From positions 1 to 64,000 of the forward strand of contig CALCCD010000030.1 in the NCBI GenBank assembly GCA_937899645.1: DNA of 64,000 nt. The letters run 5' to 3'. The DNA is from an uncultured cyanobacterium (GTDB lineage: Bacteria; Cyanobacteriota; Cyanobacteriia; Cyanobacteriales; Geitlerinemataceae). Shown one piece after another: positions 10,501 to 25,500 of the stretch; the stretch's first letter is position 1, and every line of letters starts with the position of its first letter. Below the pieces are notes generated by a model, which was given only the letters and a program-made list of their open reading frames with translations, did no database searches and was not told the DNA's origin. The position numbers were made by a program, and so were the translations under genes.

Positions 10501-13500
10501 GGTCAGCACCGCCAGCTCTGCTGGGGTGAGTTCCTGGCCTGCCGTGACGGTGTTACCGAGGAACGGTGCGCCGATAAACAGCGTGCCGGTCGTCGGCAGC
10601 GTGTCGATGCGGTACTTGTCGATCGTCTCGTCGCCGCTGGCCGTGCCTTCGGGGACGTCGAGCGCCGTGGTGGCGTCGTCGAAGACCGTCTCGAAGCCGC
10701 CGGTGGAACGCGGCGAGGGATCGAGCGTTACCGTCGCGGGGGTTGCGTCGGGTTCGCCGTCGCTGTCGATCGCCTGGTAGGTAAAGGTCGTACCGTCGAA
10801 CGTATCCGGGTCGCTGGCAACGAACTTCAGCGCCTTGAGTTCGGCTTGGGTAAACGTGTTGAGAGCGGGGTCGGCGAGGAAAGCCGCGTCGATCGGCACG
10901 TCACCGGGCAGGAACAGCGTGCCGTTGGTGGGCAGACTCGACAGAACGAACTGCTTCACCGTGGTGCTGTCGAGCGTGCCATCTTCGGGGTCAGTGCCGC
11001 CGAAGTCCACATCCGTCAGGGTCAGCTCGCCGCTGAGCGGGACGACGTCTTCGGCGTCCTGGGTTTCCGGTGCGAGGTTGCCCGGTTTCTCCAGACGGAT
11101 GGTGTTTGGGGTCGGGTCGGCGAAGTCTTTGTTGTCGATCGCCACGTACTTGACGTTGACGCCGCCGTCGAAGGCTGCGGTCGAGACGAAGAATAGGTTT
11201 TCAAGATTCGCGCCCAGGTCGGCAGCGGAGATTTTGTACGGGTCGCCGCTGCTGCTGATGTCGTTCGTGCCGTCGATCGGAATATCGACGCCGCCTTTCT
11301 TGACGATGAACTGACCCTGCGTCGCGACGGGGAAGGTCGTCGAGTCGAAGCGGTAGAAGTCCACCGTGCCACCGGGGTCGGGATCGCTGCCGTCGGCGAT
11401 CGGGTCGAGGGCTTTGGTGTCGCCCGCGCCAACCGTATCGTTGAGCTGGAGCGTATCTCCGGGCTCGATAAAGCCGACGGCGTCGTCGGTTTCCGGCGGG
11501 GCGTTGAGCAGGAAGGTGGCGTTGCCGTCGTTGTCGGGCGCGCCGTCGTTGTCGATCGCCACGAACTCGAAGCTGGAGCCGCCGAAGGTGTCATCGGCCT
11601 CAAACACCAGGTCGGCAAACTGCTCGGGTGTGAGCTGCTGACCGGCGGTCACGAGGTTCGCGGGGTTGACGCTGCCGACGTAGAGCGTGCCGCCGCCGGG
11701 CAGGGTCTCGATGCGGTAGTTCGTCACCGTGCCGTCGGTGTCGGTTCCGAGCGGGGTCGGGACATCGAGGCCGTTGGCTTGGCCGGGGGTGATGTTTTGC
11801 TCGGTGTCTGCGGTTTGCGGCGGGACGTTGTTGGCAGCGGCGATCGTCACCGTCGTGTTGCTCTCGTCCTCGAGGCCGTAGCGATCGACCGCGCGGTACT
11901 CGAAGCTGGTCGTCGTACCGTCCACAAAGCCGTTGTTGCCCACGAACAGAAGCTGGGTCAGCTCGGTCGGCGTTAGGTCTTGCTCGTCAGTGACGGCCTC
12001 GTCGGGGAGTCCCGGTTTACGGAGGATCAGCGTGCCCTCGTTGGGCAGCGACTTGATGCGATATAGCGCCACATCCGTCGCGAATTCCGCGATGCCCTCG
12101 GCGTCGGTTTCGTTCGGGTCGGTTCCGCCCAAGTTCGGTAGCGCGATCGTCGAGTCCGGACGCGCCTGGTAGGTTTCGTTGGGGTTGGTTTCAGGCGGCG
12201 CGTTCAGGAAGACGGTCGCCGGGGTCACGTCGAGCAGGCCGTTGTTATCGATCGCGGCGTACTTGAATTTCGCGCCATCGAAGTTCGCGCCCGCTGCAAA
12301 GCTGAGTTCGTCGATGCGATCGGCCGGGATTTCCTGACCGTTGGTGACGGGCGCACCGTCAAACAGTAACTGTCCGTCAGCCGCGCTAATCAGGTCGCCA
12401 GCGGGCAGTTCCGTACCGCTCGGCAGATCGGAGTTATCGAGGTAGATGCGGTAGCGAACGACCGTACCGTCGGAGTCGCTGCCGCCGGGGTTGAGGTCGA
12501 GGCCGACGATCGGGGTCGTCTCGTTCAGCGGGATGTTCTCGATGACCGTATTCGTATCCGGGCGCACGCCGACGAACAGATCGACCGTCGCGGGCGTCGG
12601 GTCGGACGCATCATCATCGTCGATCGCCGAGAAGTTAAACGAGCTGTCGGTAAACTCCGGCGTCGAGTCGAAGGCCAGATCTTCCATGCGATCGTCGGGA
12701 ATAATCTGACCGGCAACGACTTGGTTGGCCGGAATCAGAATCGTGCGATCGGCAGGATCTTTCGCCGCGTCGGCTTGTAGGTCGGCATCGGTGGTTCCGT
12801 CGGGAATCAGGTACAGCAGACCGCCCACCGGGTCGGGCAGGGTGTCGATGCGGTAGCTCTCAACTGTGCCGTCGATATCCGTGCCGTTGTCCAGGTCGCG
12901 ATCGCTGCCGTCGGGCTGCACCAGGCGAATCGTGTCGCCGGGGAGGAAGCCGAAGCGATCGCCCGTTGTGTCCGGCGGATCGTTGAAGTTCGTCGGGTTG
13001 ATGCGAACCGTGGCCGGGGTCGGGTCTTGGGCGTTCAGCGGATCGTTGGCCGCGTAGGTGAACGTCGTGCCGGTGAATGTAGCAGCGGCGGTGAAAACGA
13101 GGTCGTCGATTTCCGCCTGGAGCAGGACATCGCCGATCGCGACGGGGTTGCCGTTGAAGGTCAGGACGCCTTGGGTTCCCGGCGGCAGGGACTTGATGGT
13201 GTACGACACCGGGTCTCCGGGCGTGCCGGGGGCAGTGGCGTCGGGGTCGGAGCCGCCCAGGTCAGCGCCACCGAAGGCGCTGGCCGTGTCGAGCGTAATG
13301 GCGTTACCGGGCTGGACGCGGTAGGCCGCATCGTCGGTTTCGGGCGGCGCGTTGAGCGTCACCGTTGCGGGAGTCGGATCGACTGCGCCATCTTCATCGA
13401 TCGCGCGGTATTCAAACGCCGTCCCCGTAAAGCCGTCATCGGCCACGAAGATCAGGTTCGCCAGCTCGTTGGAGGTCAGCGTGCGGGGCGAATCGACTTC

Positions 13501-16500
13501 GTTGGCCGGGTTGACCGCGCCGATGTAGAGCGTGCCGCCTGTGGGCAGGCCGAGCAGCTCGTAGTTCGTCGGCTGGTTGCCGATCGTGTCGGGGTCGGTG
13601 CCGCCAACGCCGATGTCGTTCAGGTTCAGCGGCGTGCCGGGGAAGGCTGTCTCGGTCGCGGGGAAGGTGTCCGGCGGCAGGTTGTCCGTCGGGCGGTTGA
13701 GCGCGATCGTGCCGGGGGTCGCATCCGGTACGCCGAGGTTATCGATGGCGGTGTATTTAATTTCCACGCCGCCGTCGAAGGTGGTCGGGTCGGCGTCGAA
13801 TTCTAGATTGACGAGATCTGCCGGATCGAGGTTAAACGTGCCGGTGTTGGCCGGAATTTCCGTGCGCGTGCCGGTGTCGGGATCGACGATAAAGAGCTGA
13901 CCTTCCGTAATCGTGGTGGTGTCGATCTCGTAGCGCTGAATCGAGCCGCCCACATCGGGATCGCGACCGTCTTCAAGCGGGTCGATCGTACCGGGAACCG
14001 CACCGGCCACGGGCGCAATACTGAGCTTCAGCGTTTCGCCGGGGTTGAGAACACCCGCCATATCGTCGGTCAGCGGCGGCGCGTTGAGCGTATAGGTCGC
14101 CGGGGTTTCGTCGGGGTTGCCGTCGTTGTCGATCGCGCTGTAGGTGAAGCTGCCGCCGTTAAAGTCGTCGGTGGCGACGAATTGCAGCGTCTCCATTTCT
14201 GCCGGGGTGAGCTGCTGACCGGCGGTAATGCGACGGTTTAGCGCTGGATCGCCCAGGTAGAGGATGCCATCGTTGGCGTCGGGCAGGGTGTCGATGCGGA
14301 AGTTCTCGACTGTGCCGTCGCGATCGGCTCCGGCAACGACGTTATCGCTGCTATCGATGACGCCATCGGGGTCGGTCGGGAAGGTCAGGGTGTTCGTCGA
14401 GCCCGGTTCGATCGTCTGGAGTTGGTCGATCGTCGTCGGCGGAACGCCTAGCGTCACGGTTGCCGGGGTCGGATCTTCGAGACCTTCAGCGTCGATCGCG
14501 GCGTACTCGAATTCCGTGCCGTTGAAGGTGGCCGGGTCGTTGGCGACGAACACCAGCTCGTCGATGCGATCGGCGAGGATTTCGTCGTTGACGGCCACTT
14601 CGAGCGTCGTCGGGTCGGCGACGCTGTCCGGGTCGCCCAGATAGAGCGTGCCTTTCGTCAGCAGGTCGGTCAGATCTTTGATGACGAATTTGGGGACGGC
14701 GTTGCCGATCGTGTCGGGGTCGGAGCCGCCCAGGTCGAAGCCGTTGGCGGGCGAGAGTGCCAGCTTGCCGGATTCGGGAACGATGCCGGACTCGTCTACG
14801 GTTTCCGGCGGGACGTTGGTGTTCGGCGTGTCGAGATAGATCTTGCCTGGGGTCGGGTCGATCGCGCTGTCGCTGTCGATCGCCACGTAGTCGATGACCA
14901 CACCGCCGTCGAAGCTGCCGTCGGCCTGGAAGAACAGGTTCGGCAGGTCGCTTGCAGCGATCGTCACCGTGTTCGTTCCGGCGTCGAAACCGGCCAGGGT
15001 CGTGACGTTGACGCCCGTACCCGACGGGTCGCCCAGGAAGAGCTGACCTTCGGTAATCGTCGCCACGTCGATGCGGTACTGGGTCGGCGTTCCGTCTTCG
15101 GGGTCGCTGCCCTGCGCCAGCGCGGTGGACATCACGTTCGTGCCGATCGACGAGGTCGAGCTGAGCTGAATCGTCGTGTTTGCCAGCAGTTCGCCCACGG
15201 CGTCGCGGGTTTCCGGCGGCGCGTTGAGCGTGAAGGTTGCCGGGGTGCTGTCTTCTAGACCGGTATTGTCGATCGCCGCGTAGGTGAACTCGCCGCCGTC
15301 GAATGTATCTTCGGCATCGAACACCAGCTTCGCGAAGTCCTCAACGGAGATCGTGTCGTTGAGTTCGACGAGGTTTTCCGGCGCGACCGCACCGATATAG
15401 AGCTTGCCGTCGGTGGTATCGGGCAGCGAAGTGACGCGAACGGAGACCACCGTACCGTCGGGGTCGGGGTCGGTGCCGATCGTTGCGGGCAGTTCGCCGA
15501 GCGGGTTGGCTGCACCGGGCGTAATCGTCTGGCGACCGCCGAAGGTTTCCGGTGCTGCGCCGACGCTGGAGCGGATCGTCACCACGCCGGGGCTTTGGTC
15601 TTTCAGACCGAGGCTGTCGATCGCCGCGTAGGTAAAGGTCGTCGTGCCGGTAAAGTCGCTTGCGGCCTGGAAGAAGACGTTCTCCAAGTCGGTCGCGGTC
15701 AGTTGGTTGGCCGCGATCCAGGCTGCGTCGATCGTCGTCGCGCCGCCGAGGGTCGGGTTGCCGAGGAAGAGCTGACCGTCGGCCGTGGGCGGCAGGGTCT
15801 CGATTTGGTAGACGAGATCCGCCGGAGCCGTATATGCCTGCGTGCCGGGATCGTCGGGGTCGGAGCCGTCGTCGATCGCCACGTCCATCGCCGTCGAGTT
15901 CGCGACGTTAATCACGCCACCGGGCGCGATTTCGCCGCTGCCGTTGGTGGTGTTCGGCGGTGCGTTGAGGACGATCGTCGCCGGGGTCGGGTCGGCGTTG
16001 CCGTCGTCGTCGATCGCGCGGTACGTGAAGCTCGTGCCGTTGAAGCTGGTGCTGCTGACGAAGACGAGATCGTTAATGCGATCGACCGGAATCGTCGGCA
16101 GCGTGTCGCCTGCTTCGATGACCGTGCCGCCGTTGGCCGGGTCGCCGAGGAAGAGCTGACCGTCCGCCGGGTCGGGCAGGGTGAGGATTTCGTAGCTCGC
16201 CACCGTGCCATCGGGGTCGCTGCCACCGGGAGCGGTATTGACCGCCGTGCCGGGGATGATGCCGTCGATCGCGATCGTGCTGCTGACCGGGACGTTTTCG
16301 AGGACGTCGCGGGTATTCGGTGCGGCCTGGAGCGTCACCGTGGCGGGCGAGGGGTCGGGCGTGCCGTTGGTGTCGATCGCGCGGTACGTGAACGTACTGC
16401 CGTCGAAACCGGGCGCGGCCGAGAAGTACAGATCGTCGAGCTGGTCGGGCGTCAGCGACGTTCCCGCCGTGACCTCCACTGCACCCGTGCCGTCGGGGTC

Positions 16501-19500
16501 GCCCAGGAAGAGCTTGCCGTCGGTGGTATCCGGCAGCGTGAGGATTTCATAGCTGACGACATCGTTGGTCGGATCGCCATCGGTGTCGGGATCGGTCGTC
16601 GGGTCGGAGCCGCCCATTAGCGGGGCGTTGCTGTTGTCGATCAGGCGCTTGGTGACGAAGCCGCTGTCGCTGTCATTGGACTCGACAAGCGCGGTGGCGT
16701 CGTTGGAGTCGGGCGGCAGGTTGCCCGTGGCCGGGACGAGGGAAATCGTGCCGGGGGTCGGGTCTTCGAGGTTGTCGTTGTCGATCGCGACGTACTCGAT
16801 ATCGACGCCGGTAAACGTGCCGGACGCATCGAAGTAGAGCTGCGAGAGGTCTGCCGCCGCGATCGTGTTGTTCGTCGCGTCGATCGGCGTACCGCCAGTC
16901 GCGGGGTCGCCGATATAGAGCTGACCCTGTGCCGCGTCGAAGCTGCTGAGGTCGATGCGATACTGCGTCACCGTGCCGTCGAGATCCGTACCGTCGCTGA
17001 GGACGGTGTCCATTGCTACGGCGTCCACCAGCTCGATCGCGTTGCCGGGATTGACGCGACCGCTGGCATCGTTGGTTTCCGGGGGGCCGTTGAGTGTGTA
17101 GACCGCCGGAGTGGGATCGATGCTGTCTTCGTTATCGATCGCCGCGTACTCGAAGCTGCCGCCGTTGAAGCCCGGTTCGGCATCGAAGTAGAGGTTGGCG
17201 AGCTGCGCGGGGGTCAGGTCGGTTCCCGCCGCCACTTCGATCGCGCCGGAACCCGTAACATCGGGATTGCCGATGTAGAGCTTGCCGTCGGCGGTGTCGG
17301 GCAGCGAGGTGATGCGATAGCGATCGATGTCGCCACCGTCGGGATCGACGCCCGGTACTGCCGGGAACTGGTTCAGCAGGTTGGTCGTGTCGGGCAGGAT
17401 GCTCTGCTCGCTGCCCGTGGTGTCCGGCGGGGTCGTCAGCGTGACGGTTGCCGGAGTCGGGTCGATCGTGTCGGTATTGTCGATCGCCGCGTATTGGAAG
17501 GTCGCACCGTCGAAGCCGTTCTCGGCTTGGAAGAAGATCTTATCGATATCGGCAAGGGGGATGCGCGTACCCGAGCCCGGAGTGGCCGGATCGAACGGCA
17601 CGATCTCGATCGCCGTGCCGGTGCCGTCGGTCGGGTCGCCGTAGAACAGCTTGCCGTCCGTGGCCGCAATATCCGACAGGTCGGTAATGACGAACTCTTG
17701 GACGTTGCCGTCGGGGTCGGAGCCGCCGAGGCCGGGGATAGCGACCGTCGTGCCTTGGGGAATGTCTTCGGTCGCATCGAGGGTGTTCGGCGGAACCGAT
17801 GCGCCCGGTTCGTTGAGATAGATGGTTCCCGGCGTCGGATCGGCCAGATCGTCGTTGTCGATCGCCACGTACTCGATCGCCACGTTGCCTGCAAAGTCGC
17901 CATCGGCGCGGAAGAACAGGTTCGGCAGGTCGGCTGCGGCGATCGTCACCGTATTCGAGGTTGCGTCGAACCCGGCCAGCGTCGTTACATTGACGCCCGC
18001 ACCGGCCGGATCGCCGAGGAACAGCTCGCCTTCGGTAATCGTCGCCACGTCGATGCGATAGGAATCAACTGTGCCATCCGTATCCGAACCCGCCGCGAGC
18101 TGCGTCGTCATCGCCGCGCTGCCGGTTCCGGCCGCTGTCGAAAGTTGAATGACCTCGTTATCGTCCAGCGTGCCGACTGCGTCGTTCGTCTCCGGCGGCG
18201 TCAGCAGGCGGAAGGTCGCGGGGGTCGCGTCGGGGTTGCCGTTGTTATCGATCGCCGCAAACTCGAAGCTCGCGCCGTCGAAGCCATCCTCGGCAACGAA
18301 GATCAGCGAGTCGATATCGCCCGCCTCGATCTCCTGGCCGACCGTCACCTCGTTCGCCGGAGACACCGACCCGAGGTACAGCTTGCCGTCCGTCGCCGCG
18401 ATATCGCCTAGCGAAGTCACGCGGAAGCGCACCACGGTTCCGTCGGGGTCGCTGCCCAGTGCTGCCGTCAGGTTCGTCAGCGGCACGGCCTCGCCTTTCG
18501 CGACGACCTGCTGGCCGTTGGTGGTGTTCGGCGGCGCTTGTAGCGTCACGGTTCCCGGCGTCGTGTCGGGCACGCCTCGGTCATCGACGGATGCGTAGTC
18601 GAACTCTGCACCGTCGAAGGTTTCCGCTGCTTGGAAGCGCACGCGATCGGCTTGGTCAGCGGGAACCAACGAACCGACATTCAGCCGCTCGCTGTCTTCG
18701 AGCGTGCCGTTGTTGTTCTCATCGAAGTACAGCACGCCGTCGGTCGCGTCGGGCAGCGACTCGATGCGGTAGTTCTCCACCGTGCCGTCGGGATCGTCGC
18801 CGTCGTCGACGATCGGGGCGACGATGTTCGGCGGATCGCCCGCATCCGGCGTCTGGTCGGGGTTGACCAGCACCGTTTTATCGGTGGTGTCCGGCGGGAT
18901 ATTCAGACCGGGCGTCAGGAAGACCGTTCCCGGCGTCGCGTCGATCGCGCCCACCGTGTCCTTCGCGGAGTAGGTGAACGTCGTGCCGGTAAAGTCATCG
19001 GTCGCGACGAACTGAAGCTGCTCTAGCTCAGTGGGCGTCAGCTCTTGGCCGACAGAAATTGCGTTGCCCGGAACCGTCGGATCGCCCAGGAACACCGTGC
19101 CCTGCGTTGCAGGCGGCAGGGTGTTGATGACGTAAGTCAGGTCGGCTGCAGCATCTTCCGGATCGCTGCCGCCCAGCTTCGTGCCCGAGGCGGGAGGCGT
19201 ACCGTCGATATCGAGCGGAATCGTCGCGCCAGCGTTGACGTTGTAGACCGCATCGACCGTATCCGGCGGCGTGTTGACCGAGATTTCTGCCGGGTCGCTG
19301 TCAGCGTAGTTGTTGAGTCCCGTACCTTCGCCATCGCTGCCGTTGCGCTCGTTAGCGCTGTTGTCAGCTTCGAGGCTGGTGTAGGTGATGCTGGCGGTGT
19401 TGACGATGTTCGCGCCCGCCGTGGCGTCGGTGACGATCGCGTCGAATTCGATAACCGTCTTGCCGCCATCGGGGAAGGCCGCGAAGTTCGCACGCACGCG

Positions 19501-22500
19501 GTTTTCTGCCGCGTCGTAGGTCAGCGTTTCGGGGACGTTGCCGGACACCAGCGCCAGGTTGCCCGCGAAGGTCAGGCCGGTGGGAAGCGCGGCAAGGCTT
19601 TCGAGATCGAAGGCCGTCGCGCCGAAGTCGTCTCCGGTGGGCGCGTCGATTTCGATGCGGATTTTGGCCGTGTCGGTGACGGTCTTCGGCACAGCGGTGT
19701 CGTTGCCGCCGTCGTTGTTCGTCGCTTCGGCAGCTTCGTCAGCATCCTGCGGAGTGCCCGCACCGTTGATGACGAAGGTTTTGATGTTGACCTTCGGTTC
19801 GGTGGCAACGGCTTTCGCTTCGTTGGAGCGGAACGGAACGCCGCCATCGTCGAGGATCGGATCGCCCTCGGGGTTGTTGAGGTTCAGCGTTGCCGTTTCG
19901 ACGAACTCAGTCGGCGTTGCGCCGTCGCGGTTGGCCGTCTCGTTGGCGACGATCGCCTGATATTCAATGAAGAACGTGTTGTCTTCGATGCGGTTGTTAC
20001 CGCGAATCACCACGTCGTCGCTGAAGGTGAATTTCAGGGCGTTGTCGGTGTCGCCGCCGGTGCTGGACACAGTGGTCGTCAGCGTCGGGGGCGTATCGAA
20101 GAAATCGGTATCGTCGAAACCGTCTAGGCCGGTGGTTTTTAGCACCGCCGAATTGGCGATGTAGTCCATGCCTTCCGGAATCAGATCGTCGATCGTCACG
20201 GCCTTGTTGACGCCCTCGGGCATCGTCACTGCGAGGCGATAGGTGACGACTTCGCCGATCGCCACTGAGGTCGGCGTGGCCGGGTCGGTGGTATCTGTCG
20301 GCAGTGGCGTATCGGTTTCGCTGGTCGCGGCGATCGTCTTGAGGATCGTCGGCTTGACGCCCGTCAGGTTGATATCGGCGTTGCTCTCGACGACGTAATC
20401 GTTGAGTGCGCCACCAGCGCCGTCGCTGCCGTCTCGCTCGGTGTCGTTGGTGGTGTGTGTCGAAGGATCGGTCGCCGCATCGGTCGTCGCGTTGCGCGTA
20501 CCGTCGATGCTGCTCCACGTAACGGTCGAAGGCGCGGGGATGCCGCTGCCCGTAATCGCCGTGGTCGCCACTTCGCCGACGATTTGCAGCTTCAGGGTTT
20601 CGCCATTGGCGAGATCGAGGTTTTCGCCGTCTTTGAGCTGGAGGCGTAGGCGGTTGTTGCCGTCGGTGTCGGTGAACGGAACCAGCTCGAACTGGCTGGC
20701 CGCGCCGTCGAGGCGATCGGTGGTGTCACCTGCAACAACGACGATCGGAGCCGTCGTATCTGCCACGAACTGCACCGGCAGGATTGTCTCGACCGACAGA
20801 TCGAAGGCATCGACGCCGCTGGTGTTGCTCAGGTCGAGGGTGTACTCGACCGTGTCGCCCGCATCGCCTTCATTGTCGGTATCCGGCGTGGGATCGAGCG
20901 GATTGAAGACCACCGCGCTTTGGGTGAGCGTCACCGCCGGTTCGACGATGACGACCTCATCGGCCTGCTCGGCGGCCTGGATATCGAGTTCGGTTCCGGC
21001 ATTCTCCCAAACGAAGCTGGTCAGGTCGGTTTGAACCGCGCCGTCGCCTTTGTTGTTGTCTTGGTTGTTCTGGTTGAGGCGATCGCCAGCCTGGTTGTCC
21101 GGGATATTGCGAACGATCGCGTCGTAGGTCAGCTCCAGGGTGACAGGGCCGTCGTTCGTGTCGCCGGAGTTGACCAGCGTGCCGAAGTTCAGCGCGAAGC
21201 CCGTGCCGTTGGCTTCGACATCGAGCAGATTGTCGCGCAGGTTCGTGAGGGAGAGGTCGAGCGCCGACGTGCTGCCGTCAGACGCGCGAACGACGAGATC
21301 GCCCGCGTTGCTGGACGTGACGCTGGCGCTCTTGAGATCGACAAATGCCAGACCCGGATCGAGATTTTCGAGGATTTTCGCGGCGTCGAACGTGCCTTCC
21401 GGCAGCGTCAGCGTCACTTTGTAAGTGGCGATTTCGCCGATAACGACGTTGTTGCCGTTGCTCGACGTGGTCGGATCGCTGGGGATGGCCGTGTCGCCAT
21501 TGTCGAGTTCTGTCGATACCAGCTCCACGGCGATCGTGGGGCCGGTGATATCGAGCTTGGTGACGTTGGCCGGGATGTTGTCGGGCAGCAGGCCGTTGCT
21601 CTCGCCGCCCGCATTGGTTGTAATCTCCGCGTACTCGCGCTGGGTGTTCGACAGGGCATCCGGCGTACCGGGAATCGAGTCGGCTTCGTCGATAAAGGCC
21701 GTACCTTCCAGCACTTCGCCCGGAACGACCGCATCGGTTAGCTCGACGGAGAACGAGAAGTCCTGCTCAGCGCTGGGGGCAATGCCCGTGCCGGTGCTAG
21801 CAACGAAATCGATCTGCACGTTGCCGTCGGCGAGCTTCGTCAAAATCGGCGTGCTGCTGTAACCGGTGGGGACGCTGATGGCCGAGAGCTTGCTCGGGTC
21901 AGGGTCGCCCGCCGCGTCGAGCAGGTCGAATTTCGCTGGATCGAGGATCTCGGAAACCGTCAGGTCGTAGGCGTGGGCGGAGTTGGCCGCGTTGCCGTTC
22001 GTGACTTTCAGGTCGAATTGCACCAGGTCGCCCGCGTCGCCGTCGGGTCGGCTGGCGGCATCGTCGGTGCTGTTTTCGTCAAAGGTGGCGCTATTGAGGG
22101 TCAGCGCTTGGGTAATCGTCAGCTGCGGCTCGACAACGGTAACGCTGGGCTCGTCTACGGCTTCGATCGGCGTCGAGATTTTCGTTCCCGGCGCTTCGTT
22201 GGCGTCGTCGAACACCATCGAGGCTTCACTGACGAGCGTGTCGCCTGCGGTGTTGATGTAGTTGTCCGAAACATCGCGATCGTCGGTAACGACTGCGGTG
22301 TACTCGATCCAGAAGAAGTCGTTGTCGTTGCGGCCCGTCGGTTCGCCCGCGATGCGGATTTCCTCGAACTCGAAGGTGAGCGTATCGCCGCCCGCGCTAA
22401 CCGTGGGGCTGACGCTGGGGTCGCCGGGGACGGAGATCGTGCTGCCGTCGCCGCTGGCGATAACGTTGCCGTCTTTATCTTCAATCGTGCCGTTGAAGAC

Positions 22501-25500
22501 GCCGTCGCCTTCGGGGTCGGCGGTGTCCTCCGGCAGGACGATCTTGGGCGTGCCGACCAGCTTCAGGCCGGGGGGCAGATCGTCGCTGACCACCAGACCT
22601 TTGGTAACGCCCTCAGGGAGCTGGACTTTCAGGCGATAGGTGGCGACTTCGCCGATCGCCACATTGCTGCCGGTGGTGTCAGTCTGGTCGGTGCTTTCCA
22701 GAGTCTTGACGAGCGCCGCCGTGCCGCTGGTGGTGTTAAAGGGCGCGTCGTCCTCCGCAACGTAGTCGTTGGGAGCGGTGTTGTCGCCGAACCCCGTGCC
22801 GAAGCGCTCGCTGTCGCCGGTGAGGTCGGAGCCGAAGCGATCGCGCGCATCGTCGCCGCCGCCGCCGCTGACGCTGCTGGTCAGGTTCTCGTCGTCGAGG
22901 CTGCTCCAGGCGATCTGAGTCGGGCTGTTCAGCGTCAGGCCGGGAGCCACCTCATCGGAGAGCTTGCCGGTCACGGTGAGGACGAGCGTTTCGCCCTGGG
23001 CGATATCGAGGGTGTTGCCGCCAGTGAAGGTCAGGACGTTACTGCCGTCGATCGCGAAGTCCGAGGTCGCAATGCCGGTGACGGTGTGGCCCGTGCCGAA
23101 GGCGATCGGCGTCGTCGCGTCGGGAACGAACCCGGCGGGGAGCGCATCGCGAAGCTGCACGTCGAAGGCATCGGCAGTGGAGCCACCGGCGTGGTCGATC
23201 TCGATCGTGTAGACCACCGTATCGCCCGCGTCACCCGCGCCGCCTTCGACGCCCTCGACTTCGACGATTTTGTTGACCTGTAGTGCCGGTTCGACGATCG
23301 TAATTTCGTCGGCCTGAGTCGGGGCGCTGACCGTTTGGGTTGAGGCGGTATCCGCCGGGTCGTTCACCCAATTGAGGGTGGTGTTGCTGCCGTCGGTGTC
23401 GCGATCGCTGTCGAGGCCGCTGTTGTTGAGCGTGACGCCCGCTTGGTTGCCCGCGACGTTGCGGACGATCGCTTCGTAGGTCAGCGTAATCGTCTGGTTG
23501 CCGTCGTTGGTCGCGCCGGAGTTGACAATCGTACCGAGGTCGAGGTTGAAGCCGCTGCGATCGGCTGCGATCGTGGTATTCGCATCGGCGGTGACGAGGT
23601 CGGTCACCGTTGACGAAGTAACATCCGAACCCGTCGTTAGTGTCGTAAAGCCCACGAACTCCAGGCCGGGATCGAGCCGCTCGACGATTTCGCTGCTATT
23701 CAGTGTGCCTTCCGGTACGGTCAGCGTAATCGTGTAGGTGGCAATCTCGCCGATAACGACGTTGTTGCCCAAGCCCGTACCGGTGGCGGTCGTCGTGCCC
23801 GACTCGCCGTTGGGAAGCTCGGTCGAGTCGAGCTGGACGGCGATCGAGGGGCCGAGAATATCGATCGTCGGCTGCGTGCTGTCGTCGGTGTAGACGCGAT
23901 CGGTGGTGTTCGGCGTCACGCCACCGTCGGCGGTCGTCAGGTTCGGGTCGGTCGGACGGTTCGAGCCGGAAGACTCGCCGTCGATCGAGTCGATCTGTAC
24001 GTCGGCTTTCGCCAGCGTAATCGTCTCGCTCGGTTCGACGCTGTCGGCCAGCTTGACTTTGAACTGAATCTCCTGAACGGCTTCGGGGTCGATGCTCTCG
24101 CCGTCATTGGCGGTCAGCACCAGCTTCGGATTCGCCGCATCGGTGGTATCGAGGCTGGCGGTGTAGCCAAATCCGGGATCGCCCGCGTTCGTACCCGACT
24201 GGAATTCGATGTCGGCCAGCGAGGAAATATTAAACTTACTGGCGTCGAACTCCTGGGTGACGATCGCGTCGTAACCCGTCGCGCCGCTGCCCGTCAGCGT
24301 GCTGGGGTTGCTGACCGTCAGCGTCACGAAGACGTCGTTACCGGCATCTTGCCCAGTCACGCTCGCACCGGGCGTTTCGCCTACAGTCACACCGATCCCT
24401 TGTTCGATCGAGATCTGCGGCTCGACGATTTCAACGACCGGGGGCGTCGCGTCGGTTTGGGCGGAGGACTGGCCGGGGAAGGTCAGGGTCGGGACGCCGC
24501 TGAGTTCGGTGGTGGCGCTGGCGGCGGCCACGTCCTCGACGATCGCCTGATATTCAATCCAGATCAGGTTGTCGGCCACGCCAGTGGAAGCATCCACGAC
24601 GATCGAGTCGAAGTCGAAGTCGATGCCCGTTCCGGTGGTGGTGAACGGCACGGTTCCGCCCGCTGCGATCGGGTTGCCTGCCGAATCGTTCACCGTTCCG
24701 GCAAAGTTCGAGTCGCTCGCTCCCGTCTTCAGGACGCCCGTTCCGGGGATTGCCGTGAGTCCGTCGGGGACGACGTCGCTCACCTTCACGTCGCCGATCG
24801 TGCCGTCGGGCAGCGTCACGGCGACGCGGTAGGTGACGATCTCGCCCACGGCGACCGGGCGCGGATTGGCGCTCGTGTCGTCGATGTTGCCCGTGCCGTC
24901 GATCGCGTCGGGGGTTCCGAATTCGCCCGTGCCGGTTTCGCTGGTGGCGACGATCGTTTTGTCGATCGTCGAAGTGGTCGCGGCGCTCAACGGGGCGTTG
25001 TCGCTGGTGATATAGAGGTTGGGCGCGTTGCCTGCATCGGCATCGTCGCTGGTGTCGGCGGTGGGGTCGCCGAAGCGCTCGCTGGCGACCGTCGTGCCAT
25101 CTCCAAAGCGATCGCGCTCGGCGGCGTTGTCGCCATTGATGCTGCTCCAGGTCGCCACTGCATCGCTGTCGAAAGTACCTGGGGCAAGCGAATCGTTCAG
25201 CGTTCCGGTCAGGCGAATCGTAATCGACTCACCGGGCGCGATATCGAGCTTCGTCGGGTCGGTGAGTTCGATCTTGCCGGTGGTGGCGTTGTAGGTGAAG
25301 TCACCGGGCGCGAGGGAGCTGCTCGTCGTGTCGGACTCGATCGTAATGGTCGCGCCGACGAACTGGTTGGGAATCGTATCCTCGAAGCTGACATCGAAGG
25401 CCGTCACTGGCGAGGCTGTGCCGCCCGAGTCGGCTCCGGTGAGCGTGAATTCGTAGTAGGCGTTGTCGCCCGCGTCGCCCGTGCCGTTCTCCGTAAAGCC